Below are positions 8,053-16,815 of a stretch of 64,000 nt of DNA, piece by piece; positions within the stretch are counted from its first letter, which is position 1; the number at the start of each line of letters is the position of its first letter. The position numbers and the translations under genes are program-made. The notes below the pieces were generated by a model, which saw only the letters and a list, made by a program, of their open reading frames with translations, was not told the DNA's origin and ran no database searches. Origin of the DNA: Myxococcus qinghaiensis (GTDB taxonomy: Bacteria; Myxococcota; Myxococcia; Myxococcales; Myxococcaceae); contig NZ_JAKCFA010000023.1 in NCBI RefSeq assembly GCF_024198215.1, positions 124,001-188,000 of the forward strand. The letters are read 5' to 3'.

Positions 8053-9758
8053 CAGGGTGTCTTGCCTTCAGTGAGGGAGAGCTCCATGCGGAGGCGCTCG
8101 TCGCGTGCGGCGCGAGCAAGGTCCCGGGCGAGTTCACCCTCCGCGAGTGGGAGGGGCGCGTCGGGAGGAAGGGCATTACAGAGGGCTTCTGCTTCGCGCA
8201 GGGCCTTGAGCGCGCCCTCGGTGTCGCCGAGTCGACGCAGCACGCGTCCGAGGACGAGCCACGCCACGGCGAGGGTGGGCTCCAGGTAGAGGGCCTGACG
8301 GACGGAGCGCTCGGCGTCGGGCAGGCGTCCCTGGCCTAGCAGGAGCAGGGCTTCCAGGTAGCGCAGGCCGGGGACCAGCGGATGGCGGGAGGCGGCCTCT
8401 GCGCTCGCGTAGATGGCGGCTTGAGCGTCCAGGTTCGCGATGGAGCGCACGGCGGCGGTGGCCGTGTCGGCGTCGGCATCCAGCGCGCCCAGGCGAAGCG
8501 CGGCCTCGCGCCAGTCACCCCTGTCCAAAGCGCGGCGAGCCACGGCGAGCTCGGAGGGGCTGGGGCCGCGAGCGTTGCTTCCAGCCGTGCCCGAACGAGG
8601 AGCGAAGCCCGGCGCGCTCGTGCCACCGCCCGAGGCCGTGCCCAAGCCTGGCGCGCTCATGCCACCGCCCGAAGCCGTGCCCACGCCTGGAGCGAAGCCA
8701 GGTGTGCCCGGGCCGCGCCCGGAAGCCGAGCCCGAGCCCGGCGCGCTGGTGTGGCCTCCCACGGGAACTCCCGTGGCGAAGCGCGCCTGGCCCGCGGCAC
8801 CGCTCTCCATCGCGGTGCGCGCACCGACTCCGTATGGAACACCCACCTCCTCGGAGGCCGCGCCGCCGGGAGGCGACGTCATCCGTCCCCGGTCACCGAA
8901 TGGCGACGCATCAGGGACGGCCACGGTGGTGCCGGGCGGGAGGCGTCGGTAGAGCACGCCCCACTCGGTGAGGACGGGCTCCAGCGGAGCGAGCCCCCCG
9001 AGCGGCGGGTCCGAGGGCCCGGTGAAGAGCACGCCACTTTCACCCAGCGACGCATGGAGGCGGCGAGCCACCGCCTCGATGGTGGAGCCGTTGAAGTAGA
9101 TGAGGACGTTGCGACAGAAGATGACGTCCAGCTTCCAGATGCCCGACTCGGGCGAAGGCCATGTATCGAGCGCGAGGTTCAGGTAGCTGAACCGCACGCG
9201 CTGCTTCACCTCGGGAGCCAGGACGTACTGCCGACCCTCGGGCCGCAGGTGGACGCGCATCCGCTCGGCCCACGGGCCCCGGAGGGACCATTCGCCATAG
9301 TGCGCGCGGCGCGCCCGAGCCAGCGCGGTGCGAGACACATCGGTGGCATACACCGCCATGTGTTCGCTCCAGCCCTCGTTCATCAGCAGGGCCGCCATCG
9401 AATAGGGCTCTTCGCCGGAGGAGCAGGCCGCGCTCCACATCTTCACGGTGTAGTCCGGGCCATGCCGTTCGCGGAGCTCGGGCAGCACGACGCGGCGGAG
9501 GAACTCGAAGTGCTCGGGGGTGCGGAAGAAGTACGTCTCGCCGATGGTGAGCTCGGTGAGGAGGTCATCCATCGCGGCGGAGTCGGTGGCGATTCGCGCG
9601 CGGTACTCGTCGAAGTCACTCAGGCCGGCGCGGGCCATGGCGCGGGAGATGCCTTCCTCGGCGGAGGCGGGGCAGCTCGGAGGGGCGAGGCCCGCGCGCT
9701 CCTCGACGAGGGCGAGCACGGCGGGGAAGCCCTCATGGCTCCACGGCCCTTGTCTCAC
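8052..9758 (-). CDS. cheR: CheR methyltransferase with low-complexity linker and TPR domain
   Basis: CheR methylates receptor glutamates using S-adenosylmethionine. Residues about 1-270 are the methyltransferase, with the family sequence ELTIGETYFFRTPEHFEF, the SAM-binding AACSSGEEPYSMA and the DVIFCRNVLIYF strand. A Gly/Ser/Pro/Ala-rich disordered linker (about 275-395) follows, containing a 13-residue tandem repeat. A TPR-like helical domain ends the protein (about 395-568). The start is GTG at 9758, overlapping the cheW stop as GTGA. CheR-TPR fusions are known in myxobacteria and pseudomonads, where the TPR modulates partner binding. The very long linker is unusual. Confidence 0.92.
   Translation of the reverse strand: MRQGPWSHEGFPAVLALVEERAGLAPPSCPASAEEGISRAMARAGLSDFDEYRARIATDSAAMDDLLTELTIGETYFFRTPEHFEFLRRVVLPELRERHGPDYTVKMWSAACSSGEEPYSMAALLMNEGWSEHMAVYATDVSRTALARARRAHYGEWSLRGPWAERMRVHLRPEGRQYVLAPEVKQRVRFSYLNLALDTWPSPESGIWKLDVIFCRNVLIYFNGSTIEAVARRLHASLGESGVLFTGPSDPPLGGLAPLEPVLTEWGVLYRRLPPGTTVAVPDASPFGDRGRMTSPPGGAASEEVGVPYGVGARTAMESGAAGQARFATGVPVGGHTSAPGSGSASGRGPGTPGFAPGVGTASGGGMSAPGLGTASGGGTSAPGFAPRSGTAGSNARGPSPSELAVARRALDRGDWREAALRLGALDADADTATAAVRSIANLDAQAAIYASAEAASRHPLVPGLRYLEALLLLGQGRLPDAERSVRQALYLEPTLAVAWLVLGRVLRRLGDTEGALKALREAEALCNALPPDAPLPLAEGELARDLARAARDERLRMELSLTEGKTP
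8611..8688. repeat. Two tandem 39-bp repeats in the cheR linker
   Basis: Two adjacent 39-bp units (8611-8649 and 8650-8688) differ at only three positions and encode 13-residue Gly/Ala/Ser/Pro units of the disordered CheR linker. Related shorter copies flank them. This is a likely slippage-prone, length-variable segment. Confidence 0.75.
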
Positions 9759-10228
9759 GCACGCTCCGGCGGAGCGGCGAGCGCCGCGTCCAGCTCCAGC
9801 GCTTCGGCTTCGGAGAGAAAGCCGCGCAGGTCATGGACCAGCACCAGTCCGTCCTCCAGCTTCGCGGCGCCAGCCACATAGCCCACGCCGGGCAGCTCGC
9901 GCGGCGTCTCGTCCCATTCGCCCGGTGCGAGCACTCGCAGACCCTCGGCGCGGTCCACGCGCAGGGCGACCTGTCGCGAACCCGCCTGGGCGATGATGAT
10001 GTGGTCGAACGCGGACAGGGGGCGGGCCGGGTGGCGGAAGCGGCGGCGCAGGTCCAGCACGGGGAGCAACTGGCCGTGCAGGTTGAGCAGGCCCTCGACG
10101 ACATCGGGGGCGCTTGGCAGGGGCGTCAGGCGCACGGCGCGAATCAGCTCTCGCACGTCCTCCATGGGGAGGCCGTAGCGCTGACCTTCCAGGGTGAACA
10201 GCAGGACTTCTCGCGGAGCGGGAGCCAT
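9755..10228 (-). CDS. cheW: CheW-domain coupling protein (first gene of che operon)
   Basis: A compact CheW of about 157 residues starting MAPAPREVLLF, with the canonical GLLNLHGQLLPVLDLRRRF region and a C-terminal helical extension. I chose the ATG at 10228 because the CheW fold begins within eight residues of it. The reading frame stays open upstream to 10489 (ATG at 10285 possible), but that extension is Arg-rich and looks non-coding. It is the promoter-proximal gene of the minus-strand chemosensory operon and is divergent from the RluA-like gene. It couples receptor to CheA in the inner-membrane array. Confidence 0.9.
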   Translation of the reverse strand: MAPAPREVLLFTLEGQRYGLPMEDVRELIRAVRLTPLPSAPDVVEGLLNLHGQLLPVLDLRRRFRHPARPLSAFDHIIIAQAGSRQVALRVDRAEGLRVLAPGEWDETPRELPGVGYVAGAAKLEDGLVLVHDLRGFLSEAEALELDAALAAPPERA

Positions 10229-10490
10229 GTAGGAGGGACATAGACGCTGTCCTGCGGGCTGTCGAACCCGGCGTGGGCCCCGCATGGCGTCTGTCCACCA
10301 GTCCCCACTGGCGCGGCGTGTCCCCTGTCGCGACACATGTTTTTCGGCTTGCGGAAACGGCGGGAGTCGGCCGTTCCATCGCCATGGGCCGACTCGGCTC
10401 CGGGGAGACCTGGCTTGCGAGACACCCGCACGAGCCGTGACGTGCCGCACGCGGGTGCTCGGACCTGATAGATGCCGGCCAGGTATCACC

Positions 10491-11951
10491 GTGAGCGAGG
10501 CGCGTTACTCCCAGACTCCGCTGTCCTTCGACGCACCGCCGCTCCCCGGCGATGTGCCGGCGCGTCTCCCGAGCCCGTTCGATTCAGGCCCCCCGGTGCG
10601 ACTGGCCCGTCTGGCGGCGGAGTCACTGCAACAGCGCCTGCGGCGTGAGCATGCGCGGTGGGAGGAGCTGTGGCGTCCGGGTGGCGGCAAGATGTTCGGG
10701 GTGCTGGTCGTCGCGACACCGGAGGGACGGCTGGGGTACCTGTGCGCGTTCTCCGGGATGCTGGGGGGCGCCTGGGAGGTGGAGGGCTTCGTCCCACCGT
10801 TGTTCGACCCCGTGGCGCGCGCCGCGTTCTGGCCCGCGGGAGAGGCCGAGCTGGCGGAGCTGGGGCGGCGATACGAGGCGCTGAAGGAACAGTCCGCGCA
10901 CCTCGCCCAACACCCCAAGGGTCGGGAAGCGGAGCTGAGAGCGCTCGAAGCGCGCAGGCGTGAAGTCGCTCACGAGCGGGCCGAGCGTTCCCGCTCCCTG
11001 TGGCGACAGTTGTCCGTGGGCTTCGAGGTCCCCAACGCGCGAGGAGAGCACCGGTCCATGTCCGCGCTGTTCGCGCCGCGTCCTCCTCCGGGAGGCGCCG
11101 GAGACTGCGCGGCGCCCAAGCTGCTCGCGTGCGCCTACCGTCACGGGTGGAAGCCGCTGGCGCTCGCGGAGTTCTGGTGGGGCGCGGAGCCGCTCGGAGG
11201 AGGTCGCCAGTCAGGTGCGTACTACCCGGCCTGTGACAACAAGTGCGGAACGGTGCTGCCGTTCATGCTGGAGGGACTGGAGGTGGACCCCGCTCCCGCG
11301 GCGCCAGCGACTTCAACCGACGCGGACACCCTCCGCATGCTGCACGAGGACGCGACGTTGCTCGTCGTCGACAAGCCCCACGGCCTGCCGTCGGTGTCGG
11401 GACGTCACTCCCCCACGAGGGACTCGGTGCTCGTCAGGCTCCAGTCTCGCTTCCCGGACCTGACCGCCGCGCGCTTCGTCCACGAGCTCGAGACAGAAGT
11501 GTCGGGCCTCCAGGTGATTGCCAGGGACGCCGCCACGCAATCCGCGCTCCAGCGACAGCTCGCGCGAGGCGAGGCCGAGCACCGGCACGTCGCCTGGGGC
11601 GAAGGGCTCCTCTCTGGCGAGCAGGGGCGCATCGACGTGCCCCTGCGAGGCACCACCTCAGGATCCCTCGAAACGCTCGCGGACCCGAATCACCACAAGC
11701 AGGCCCTGACGGAGTGGCGCGTCGTGGAGCGGAGCGACGCGCGCACCCGCCTGTTGCTGTGGCCCCGGACGCGCCACGCGATGCAGCTTCGCATCCACGC
11801 AGCGCATCCGTTGGGTCTGGGCCTGCCGCTCGTCGGTGACGCGCGCTTCGGAGTCGAAGACACGCGGTTGATGCTTCACGCGGAGGGACTCGCCTTCACC
11901 CATCCCACGACTGGAGAACGGCTGGACTTCTCTTCGCCCTCGCCGTTCTGA
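10491..11951 (+). CDS. RluA-like pseudouridine synthase family protein with altered catalytic motif
   Basis: A 486-residue protein read from GTG at 10491; the open frame to 10284 upstream is not convincingly coding. The N-terminal half (about 1-270) has a central charged coiled-coil, as in the long RluA relatives of proteobacteria. The C-terminal half (about 285-480) is the RluA catalytic fold, with VVDKPHGLPSVSG early and the RHAMQLRIHAAH and LGLPLVGDARFG segments late. In active enzymes the motif is HRLDxxTSG, with Asp as nucleophile. Here 11480-11506 encodes HELETEVSG, so the Arg and catalytic Asp are both replaced by Glu. The fold is clear; activity is doubtful. The natural substrate, if any, would be uridine in rRNA or tRNA. 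Confidence 0.8.
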   Translation: MSEARYSQTPLSFDAPPLPGDVPARLPSPFDSGPPVRLARLAAESLQQRLRREHARWEELWRPGGGKMFGVLVVATPEGRLGYLCAFSGMLGGAWEVEGFVPPLFDPVARAAFWPAGEAELAELGRRYEALKEQSAHLAQHPKGREAELRALEARRREVAHERAERSRSLWRQLSVGFEVPNARGEHRSMSALFAPRPPPGGAGDCAAPKLLACAYRHGWKPLALAEFWWGAEPLGGGRQSGAYYPACDNKCGTVLPFMLEGLEVDPAPAAPATSTDADTLRMLHEDATLLVVDKPHGLPSVSGRHSPTRDSVLVRLQSRFPDLTAARFVHELETEVSGLQVIARDAATQSALQRQLARGEAEHRHVAWGEGLLSGEQGRIDVPLRGTTSGSLETLADPNHHKQALTEWRVVERSDARTRLLLWPRTRHAMQLRIHAAHPLGLGLPLVGDARFGVEDTRLMLHAEGLAFTHPTTGERLDFSSPSPF

Positions 11952-11969
11952 CGAACAGCGACGCGCGCC

Positions 11970-13850
11970 CTACTGCGCCTCCATCCTGAACTGCTGGCAG
12001 TCGTTGGACGCCCAGACCCATTGCTGGAGCGCCGCGCCGTCGCCGGCCGTCCAGCAGTTGCTCACGTCGAGCACCTTGCCGCTGTGGCGCGCCTCGAAGC
12101 GGTGGAAGCCGCCGCTGGTGGCCACGGCCCTGAACTGCTGATTCCAGCCCGGTGCCACGCTCCATTGCTGCACGCGTGCGCCGTCCGTGGTGCTCGCATC
12201 CGCGATGTCCACGGCCTTGCCGCTGTAGCGCGACACCAGCCGGGAGAAGCCACCGTCGGTGGTCTGGAGTGCCCACTGCTGGCTCGTCCCACCGTGGCAC
12301 GCCCACTGGTGCAGCCCGGTGCCGTCCGCCGCCGACGGGCCGACGATGTCCAGACACTTGCCGGTGGCCTTGTTGACCAGCCGGTACCACGGGCCACTCG
12401 AGCCGCCGCCCCACGAGAACGACACCACCGAGCGCGGCGGCAGCGTGTAGTCGAAGGCCTGTCCCGCCCAGCGGACCTTGAAGGTGAGCGTGCTCCCGTC
12501 GTTGGAGTTCAGGGCGATGAGCGCATGCGAGCCATCTGGATTGCGGAAGGCCAGCGTCTCGATGCTGTTGTTTCCCAGGGACGTCGCGCCGATGCGCACC
12601 GCCCCCGCGCGCACGACTTTCGAAAGGTGCGCCCACGCGTAGTACTCCTCGTTGCGGGTGTACGTGCCGTTGGCGTTGTTCACCGTGAACATGCCTCGGC
12701 AGTCCGCGCAGCCGCCCACGCGCGGGCCGTGGTTGGGGTCCAGCGCCAGGTTCCAGTACACGGAGCTGCGCGCCCAGTGGCGCAGCGGCCCGAAGAGGTT
12801 GTTCTGGAGCGCCCACTCCAGGTTGGCCGCGGCGTTCGTCGCCCATGCGCCGCCGGTGCACTCGGTGAAGTGGACCTCCTTGGACGGGTAGGCGTCGCGG
12901 AAGGCGGACTGCACCGTGTAGCTGCCCTCGGGGCTCTCGTAGCAGTGGTAGGCCACCCCGGCGACGGACGACTGCGCCTGCCCGTTGTTGTAGGCCATGA
13001 CTTCATGCGGGAAGCCCGCAGGGCCCGCGCCGTCGTGCCAGTTGTGGTCCCACGCCAGCAGCTTCACCCCATTGAAGCCCGCCGCGTTGAGGGCCGGGCG
13101 CAGGTGCTGCGAGGCGAACACCGCCTGGTCATTCGACTCCATCTGCATGGTGGCGTAGCTGCCGTTCGCATTGTGCGGCTCGTTCTGGAGGCTGAACGCA
13201 TGCAGCGGCACGCCTTGCGCGGCGTAGGCCTGAGCGAACTTCACGAAGTACTGCGCATAGGTGCCATAGAGGTCATTGCGCAGATAGCCGCCGCCCAGCA
13301 GCGAGTTGTTGAACTTCATCCACGCCGGGGCGCTCCACGGCACGGCGAGCACCTTCACCTCGGGGTTGAGGGCGCGGGCCTGCTGGAGCAGCGGGAGGAT
13401 GTAGGCCGCGTCGTGCCCCACCGAGAAGTCATTCAAGTCGCAGCAGGTGTCGTCGTACGTGTAGTGATTGCGCGCGAAGTCCGACGAGCCCATGGGCAGA
13501 CGGATGAGGTTGTAGCCCGCGCCCGCGCTCACGCTGAACAAGTCACTCATGATGGCCGCGCGGTGCGGCGAACCATGGATGAGCCACGCGGAGGAGTCCG
13601 TGAGCGCTCCGCCGAACCCGTCGAGCGTCTGGTACGTCACGCCGTCATTCACGTCGATGACCAGGGCCGTGTTGCTCTCCGGGCCGAACGTCTTGCTCGC
13701 CTCCACGCTCAGCTTCTTGGCCAGGGCGCTGCCGGACGTCGTCGTGAGATGGACCTGGACGGACTCGCCGGCAGCGAGCGCATGAGGAGCGGCGAGCACC
13801 GACGAGACGAACACGGCGGCCAGAAGCGACGACAAGGACGGCAGGGACAT
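11970..13850 (-). CDS. Secreted GH30 glycoside hydrolase with C-terminal ricin-type lectin domain
   Basis: A secreted glucosylceramidase/endo-glucanase-type enzyme of about 626 residues from ATG at 13850, chosen because a signal peptide follows at once (hydrophobic core LAAVFVSSVLAAPHALA). The GH30 TIM barrel shows GFGGALTDSSAW, the acid/base Glu in SLQNEPH and the nucleophile Glu in HFTECTGG, followed by the usual beta-sandwich. The last 140 residues are a ricin B-type (CBM13-like) trefoil with three QxW repeats that would bind carbohydrate. The likely role is degradation of beta-linked glucans or glycolipids of prey or plant material, which fits a predatory saprotroph. It is divergent from fdhA. 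Confidence 0.9.
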   Translation of the reverse strand: MSLPSLSSLLAAVFVSSVLAAPHALAAGESVQVHLTTTSGSALAKKLSVEASKTFGPESNTALVIDVNDGVTYQTLDGFGGALTDSSAWLIHGSPHRAAIMSDLFSVSAGAGYNLIRLPMGSSDFARNHYTYDDTCCDLNDFSVGHDAAYILPLLQQARALNPEVKVLAVPWSAPAWMKFNNSLLGGGYLRNDLYGTYAQYFVKFAQAYAAQGVPLHAFSLQNEPHNANGSYATMQMESNDQAVFASQHLRPALNAAGFNGVKLLAWDHNWHDGAGPAGFPHEVMAYNNGQAQSSVAGVAYHCYESPEGSYTVQSAFRDAYPSKEVHFTECTGGAWATNAAANLEWALQNNLFGPLRHWARSSVYWNLALDPNHGPRVGGCADCRGMFTVNNANGTYTRNEEYYAWAHLSKVVRAGAVRIGATSLGNNSIETLAFRNPDGSHALIALNSNDGSTLTFKVRWAGQAFDYTLPPRSVVSFSWGGGSSGPWYRLVNKATGKCLDIVGPSAADGTGLHQWACHGGTSQQWALQTTDGGFSRLVSRYSGKAVDIADASTTDGARVQQWSVAPGWNQQFRAVATSGGFHRFEARHSGKVLDVSNCWTAGDGAALQQWVWASNDCQQFRMEAQ

Positions 13851-14113
13851 ACGGAGGGCTCCGTCAGCGAGGGGGGCCGCAGTCTCTTGAAGCGCTCCGT
13901 ACCCTTCAATGTAAATCGAGATTTGTCTGAAATTCCAAGTTGCGATTGGGATGAAGAATCCAGCCTGCACTGAAGCGAAGGAGGGCAGCCGGGAAGGCAC
14001 ACCCTTCAGGGCCCCCACGCCGCTGCGTGCCGGTGGGACGGAGGGTCCCCAGCCTTATCCGGACTTTGCACGCGGCGCGGCGCGCGGCCGGGCCGCAATG
14101 GAGGAGTCCGCTC

Positions 14114-15316
14114 ATGGCCAGCAATCGCGGCGTTGTCTATCTCGGTCCCGGCAAGGTGGAGGTGCGCTCCATCGACTATCCGAAGATGGTGAATCCGGAG
14201 GGGAAGTCCATCGAGCACGGGGTCATCCTCAAGGTGGTCTCCACCAACATCTGTGGCTCGGACCAGCACATGGTGCGCGGACGCACCACGGCGCCGAAGG
14301 GCCTGGTGCTCGGCCACGAAATCACCGGCGAAATCATCGAGAAGGGCAAGGACGTCGAGTACCTGAACGTCGGCGACCTGGTTACCGTGCCCTTCAACGT
14401 CGCCTGCGGCCGCTGTCGCACGTGTCGTGAGCAGCAGACGGGCGTGTGCCTCAACGTGAACAAGGGCCGCGCGGGCGGCGCCTACGGCTACGTGGACATG
14501 GGTGGCTGGGTGGGCGGCCAGGCCGAGTACGTCATGGTCCCCTACGCGGACTTCAACCTCATCCGCTTCCCGGACAAGGCGCAGGCGCTGGAGAAGATTC
14601 TCGACCTGACGATGCTGTCGGACATCCTCCCCACGGGCTTCCACGGCGCCGTGACGGCGGGCGTCGGCGTGGGCTCCACGGTGTACGTCGCGGGCGCGGG
14701 GCCAGTGGGCCTCGCGGCGGCGGCCTCCGCGCACGTGCTGGGCGCGGCGGTGGTGATGGTGGGCGACATGAACCCGGAGCGCCTGAAGCACGCGAAGGCC
14801 TCGGGCTTCGAGCCCATCGACCTCACCAAGAGCGACAAGCTGGAGGAGCTGATTGAAGCCGTCGTCGGTGTGCCGGAGGTGGATGCCGCCGTGGACGCGG
14901 TGGGCTTCGAGGCGCGTGGCCATGGCGCCCAGTCCTCCACGGAGGCGCCGGCCACGGTGCTCAACTCGTTGATGGCGATTACCCGCGCGGCGGGTGGCAT
15001 CGGAATCCCCGGCCTCTACGTGACCGAGGACCCGGGCGCCAAGGACGAGGCCGCGAAGCAGGGCAACCTGCGCATGCGCTTCGGCCTGGGCTGGGCCAAG
15101 TCCCACCGCCTCTACACGGGGCAGACGCCGGTGCTGCGCTACAACCGCCAGCTCATGCAGGCCATCCTCCACGGCAGGCTGCCCATTGCGAAGGTCGTCA
15201 ACGCCACCGTCATCTCGCTCGACGACGCGCCGCGCGGCTACCACGAGTTCGACACGGGTGTGGCGCGCAAGTTCGTCATCGACCCGCATGGGATGTTGAA
15301 GAAGAAGTCCGCCTGA
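14114..15316 (+). CDS. fdhA: Glutathione-independent formaldehyde dehydrogenase
   Basis: A zinc-dependent medium-chain dehydrogenase of 400 residues that oxidises formaldehyde to formate with NAD+. It closely follows the Pseudomonas putida FdhA pattern: catalytic zinc ligands in NICGSDQHM and LVLGHEITGE, structural zinc cysteines in CGRCRTC and the later TGVC, the Rossmann motif GAGPVGLAAAA, and conserved AVDAVGFEARG and IGIPGLYVTEDPGA. The ATG at 14114 has a strong GGAGGAG site eight bases upstream. It is probably monocistronic, divergent from the GH30 gene, and likely serves formaldehyde detoxification. Confidence 0.93.
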   Translation: MASNRGVVYLGPGKVEVRSIDYPKMVNPEGKSIEHGVILKVVSTNICGSDQHMVRGRTTAPKGLVLGHEITGEIIEKGKDVEYLNVGDLVTVPFNVACGRCRTCREQQTGVCLNVNKGRAGGAYGYVDMGGWVGGQAEYVMVPYADFNLIRFPDKAQALEKILDLTMLSDILPTGFHGAVTAGVGVGSTVYVAGAGPVGLAAAASAHVLGAAVVMVGDMNPERLKHAKASGFEPIDLTKSDKLEELIEAVVGVPEVDAAVDAVGFEARGHGAQSSTEAPATVLNSLMAITRAAGGIGIPGLYVTEDPGAKDEAAKQGNLRMRFGLGWAKSHRLYTGQTPVLRYNRQLMQAILHGRLPIAKVVNATVISLDDAPRGYHEFDTGVARKFVIDPHGMLKKKSA

Positions 15317-15321
15317 GTCCG

Positions 15322-15347
15322 GCGAGGAGGACTCGGGTGGACTCCTC
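15322..15347 (+). terminator. Weak hairpin after fdhA
   Basis: A 7-bp inverted repeat (CGAGGAG and CTCCTCG) with a 12-nt loop begins five bases after the fdhA stop. There is no U-tract, so its role as terminator is tentative. The rest of the interval to 15591 shows no credible gene. Confidence 0.3.
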
Positions 15348-15591
15348 GTGCCTCCCGCCCTGTTGTCGGCATTCGCGGGCGGGGGCACCAGGCGTGCGGT
15401 GCTCCTCGGGCGATTCCAGTCGGGAGCGCCGTTCGCTGGAGGGGAATGTCCCGCATGTGCTGGGCGGGGGGCTCGTGAGGAGGCGCGCGTCCAAGCCAGT
15501 CGGAGCAAATTCCATCAGGGGTGGCCACTGCCGAGGCCGAGAACTCGGGCCTCGACGTTGCTACCCCCTGAACGGATTTCGTTCGGAGGGC

Positions 15592-16701
15592 CTAGCCTCG
15601 CTGGCGCTCCGTCAGGTCGACCGGCGCGTAGTAGTGCCGGTCGCCGAGCGCGTCGACGCGTCGCCAGAAATCCTCGCCCACGGCCAGGCCGCTCGCGTTC
15701 TTCTCGGCCGTCTGTCGCCAGAGCGCCCAGGACGCCGGGTGAAGCCGGGTCGCCTCGGCGAACTCGGCCGAGGCCTCGTCGACCTGCCCGTCGCGCAGCA
15801 GTGCCTGCCCCAGGCGAAAGTGCGCGTGGGCTTCGGAGATCGCCGCGTCGGGAACGGTCAGCCGCGCCATGACGGCCTGCGCATCGAGGGCGTACGGGCT
15901 CGCGCTGCCACGGACGGACCAGTCGCGCACGGCGTCGAGGTACGCCGCCTTCGCTCGGTCGCGCGCCTCTCGCGCCGCCTCAGGCATCGAGAGGCTCGTC
16001 CGCTCCATCGCCCGGAAGCCATCCGTCATGCCCGCGGACTCGGGCGGCCGCACCAGGTGTCCGGCTTCGTCAATCCAGACGGCCTGCGGCACGTTGACGA
16101 GGTTGTAGAGCTCGGCGGTGAGGTGGTCGCGGTCGATGAGGCACGGATAGTCGGGTGAGGCCGCCTCAATCCAAGGCCGGGCCGCGTCGGGCTGGTCCAG
16201 CGCGATGGCCAGCACCGTGAAGCCGTGCGCCTTGGCGGTTTCATGGAGCGAATGCCAGACAGGCAGGTCTCCTCGGCAGCCGCACCACGAGGCCCAGGTC
16301 ACGAGGAAGACCTTGCGGCCCCGGTAGTCGGACAGCCGATGCAGTCGCCCGTCGAGGTCGGGCAACGTGAAGTCGGGCGCCTCCAGGGAGGTCAGCGCGG
16401 CGGCACGGCGCGCTGCGCCCTCTCCGAGCACCCAGAGCGTCCCCTCACGGTTGTGGACGACGGGCCAGCCCGCCTGCCGCCACACGCCCGCCGCATCGAT
16501 GCGGTCGCCGTCGACCAGCTTCCGGCCGCCGCGTGGAATGGGCATACAGGTGTCGTCCCGGCACAGGCCCACGGGCTTCCACTGCCAGCCGGTGGCCCGC
16601 TCGAAATCCGCCTTGTCCAGCCAGAGGCTGTCGCCGTCGGACGTCCCTCCCGCGAGGCGCAGGTCCTGCGCCCCATGAATCACTCGAAGCTCGCTCGTCA
16701 T
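15592..16701 (-). CDS. Thioredoxin-fold (redoxin/TlpA-like) protein with CxC motif
   Basis: About 369 residues from ATG at 16701. An N-terminal domain (about 1-105) with several Trp and Cys precedes a redoxin domain (about 110-255) with the sequence PDFTLPDLDGRLHRLSDYRG, then TWASWCGCRGDLPVW. The active site is Cys-Gly-Cys rather than the usual CxxC. A helical C-terminal region (about 260-369) resembles TPR. No signal peptide is seen, so the protein is probably cytoplasmic, unlike typical TlpA. The role is probably thiol-disulfide exchange or peroxide handling; the substrate is unknown. It is divergent from an AraC-type regulator 114 bp away, which may control it. Confidence 0.75.
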   Translation of the reverse strand: MTSELRVIHGAQDLRLAGGTSDGDSLWLDKADFERATGWQWKPVGLCRDDTCMPIPRGGRKLVDGDRIDAAGVWRQAGWPVVHNREGTLWVLGEGAARRAAALTSLEAPDFTLPDLDGRLHRLSDYRGRKVFLVTWASWCGCRGDLPVWHSLHETAKAHGFTVLAIALDQPDAARPWIEAASPDYPCLIDRDHLTAELYNLVNVPQAVWIDEAGHLVRPPESAGMTDGFRAMERTSLSMPEAAREARDRAKAAYLDAVRDWSVRGSASPYALDAQAVMARLTVPDAAISEAHAHFRLGQALLRDGQVDEASAEFAEATRLHPASWALWRQTAEKNASGLAVGEDFWRRVDALGDRHYYAPVDLTERQRG

Positions 16702-16815
16702 CGAAACCCGCCTTGGTTTGAGTTGTGACCACCCTACGCAGCGGAGCGAATCGAGGCCTGCCCGATACTCGCACGCTCTTGCCTGATTCTCTCCAGGTGG
16801 GCAGGATGGATTCGA

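Noticed and set aside
10229..10489. N-terminal extension of the first CheW
   Set aside because: The added 87 residues are Arg/Pro-rich without similarity, and the CheW fold begins right after the internal ATG at 10228.
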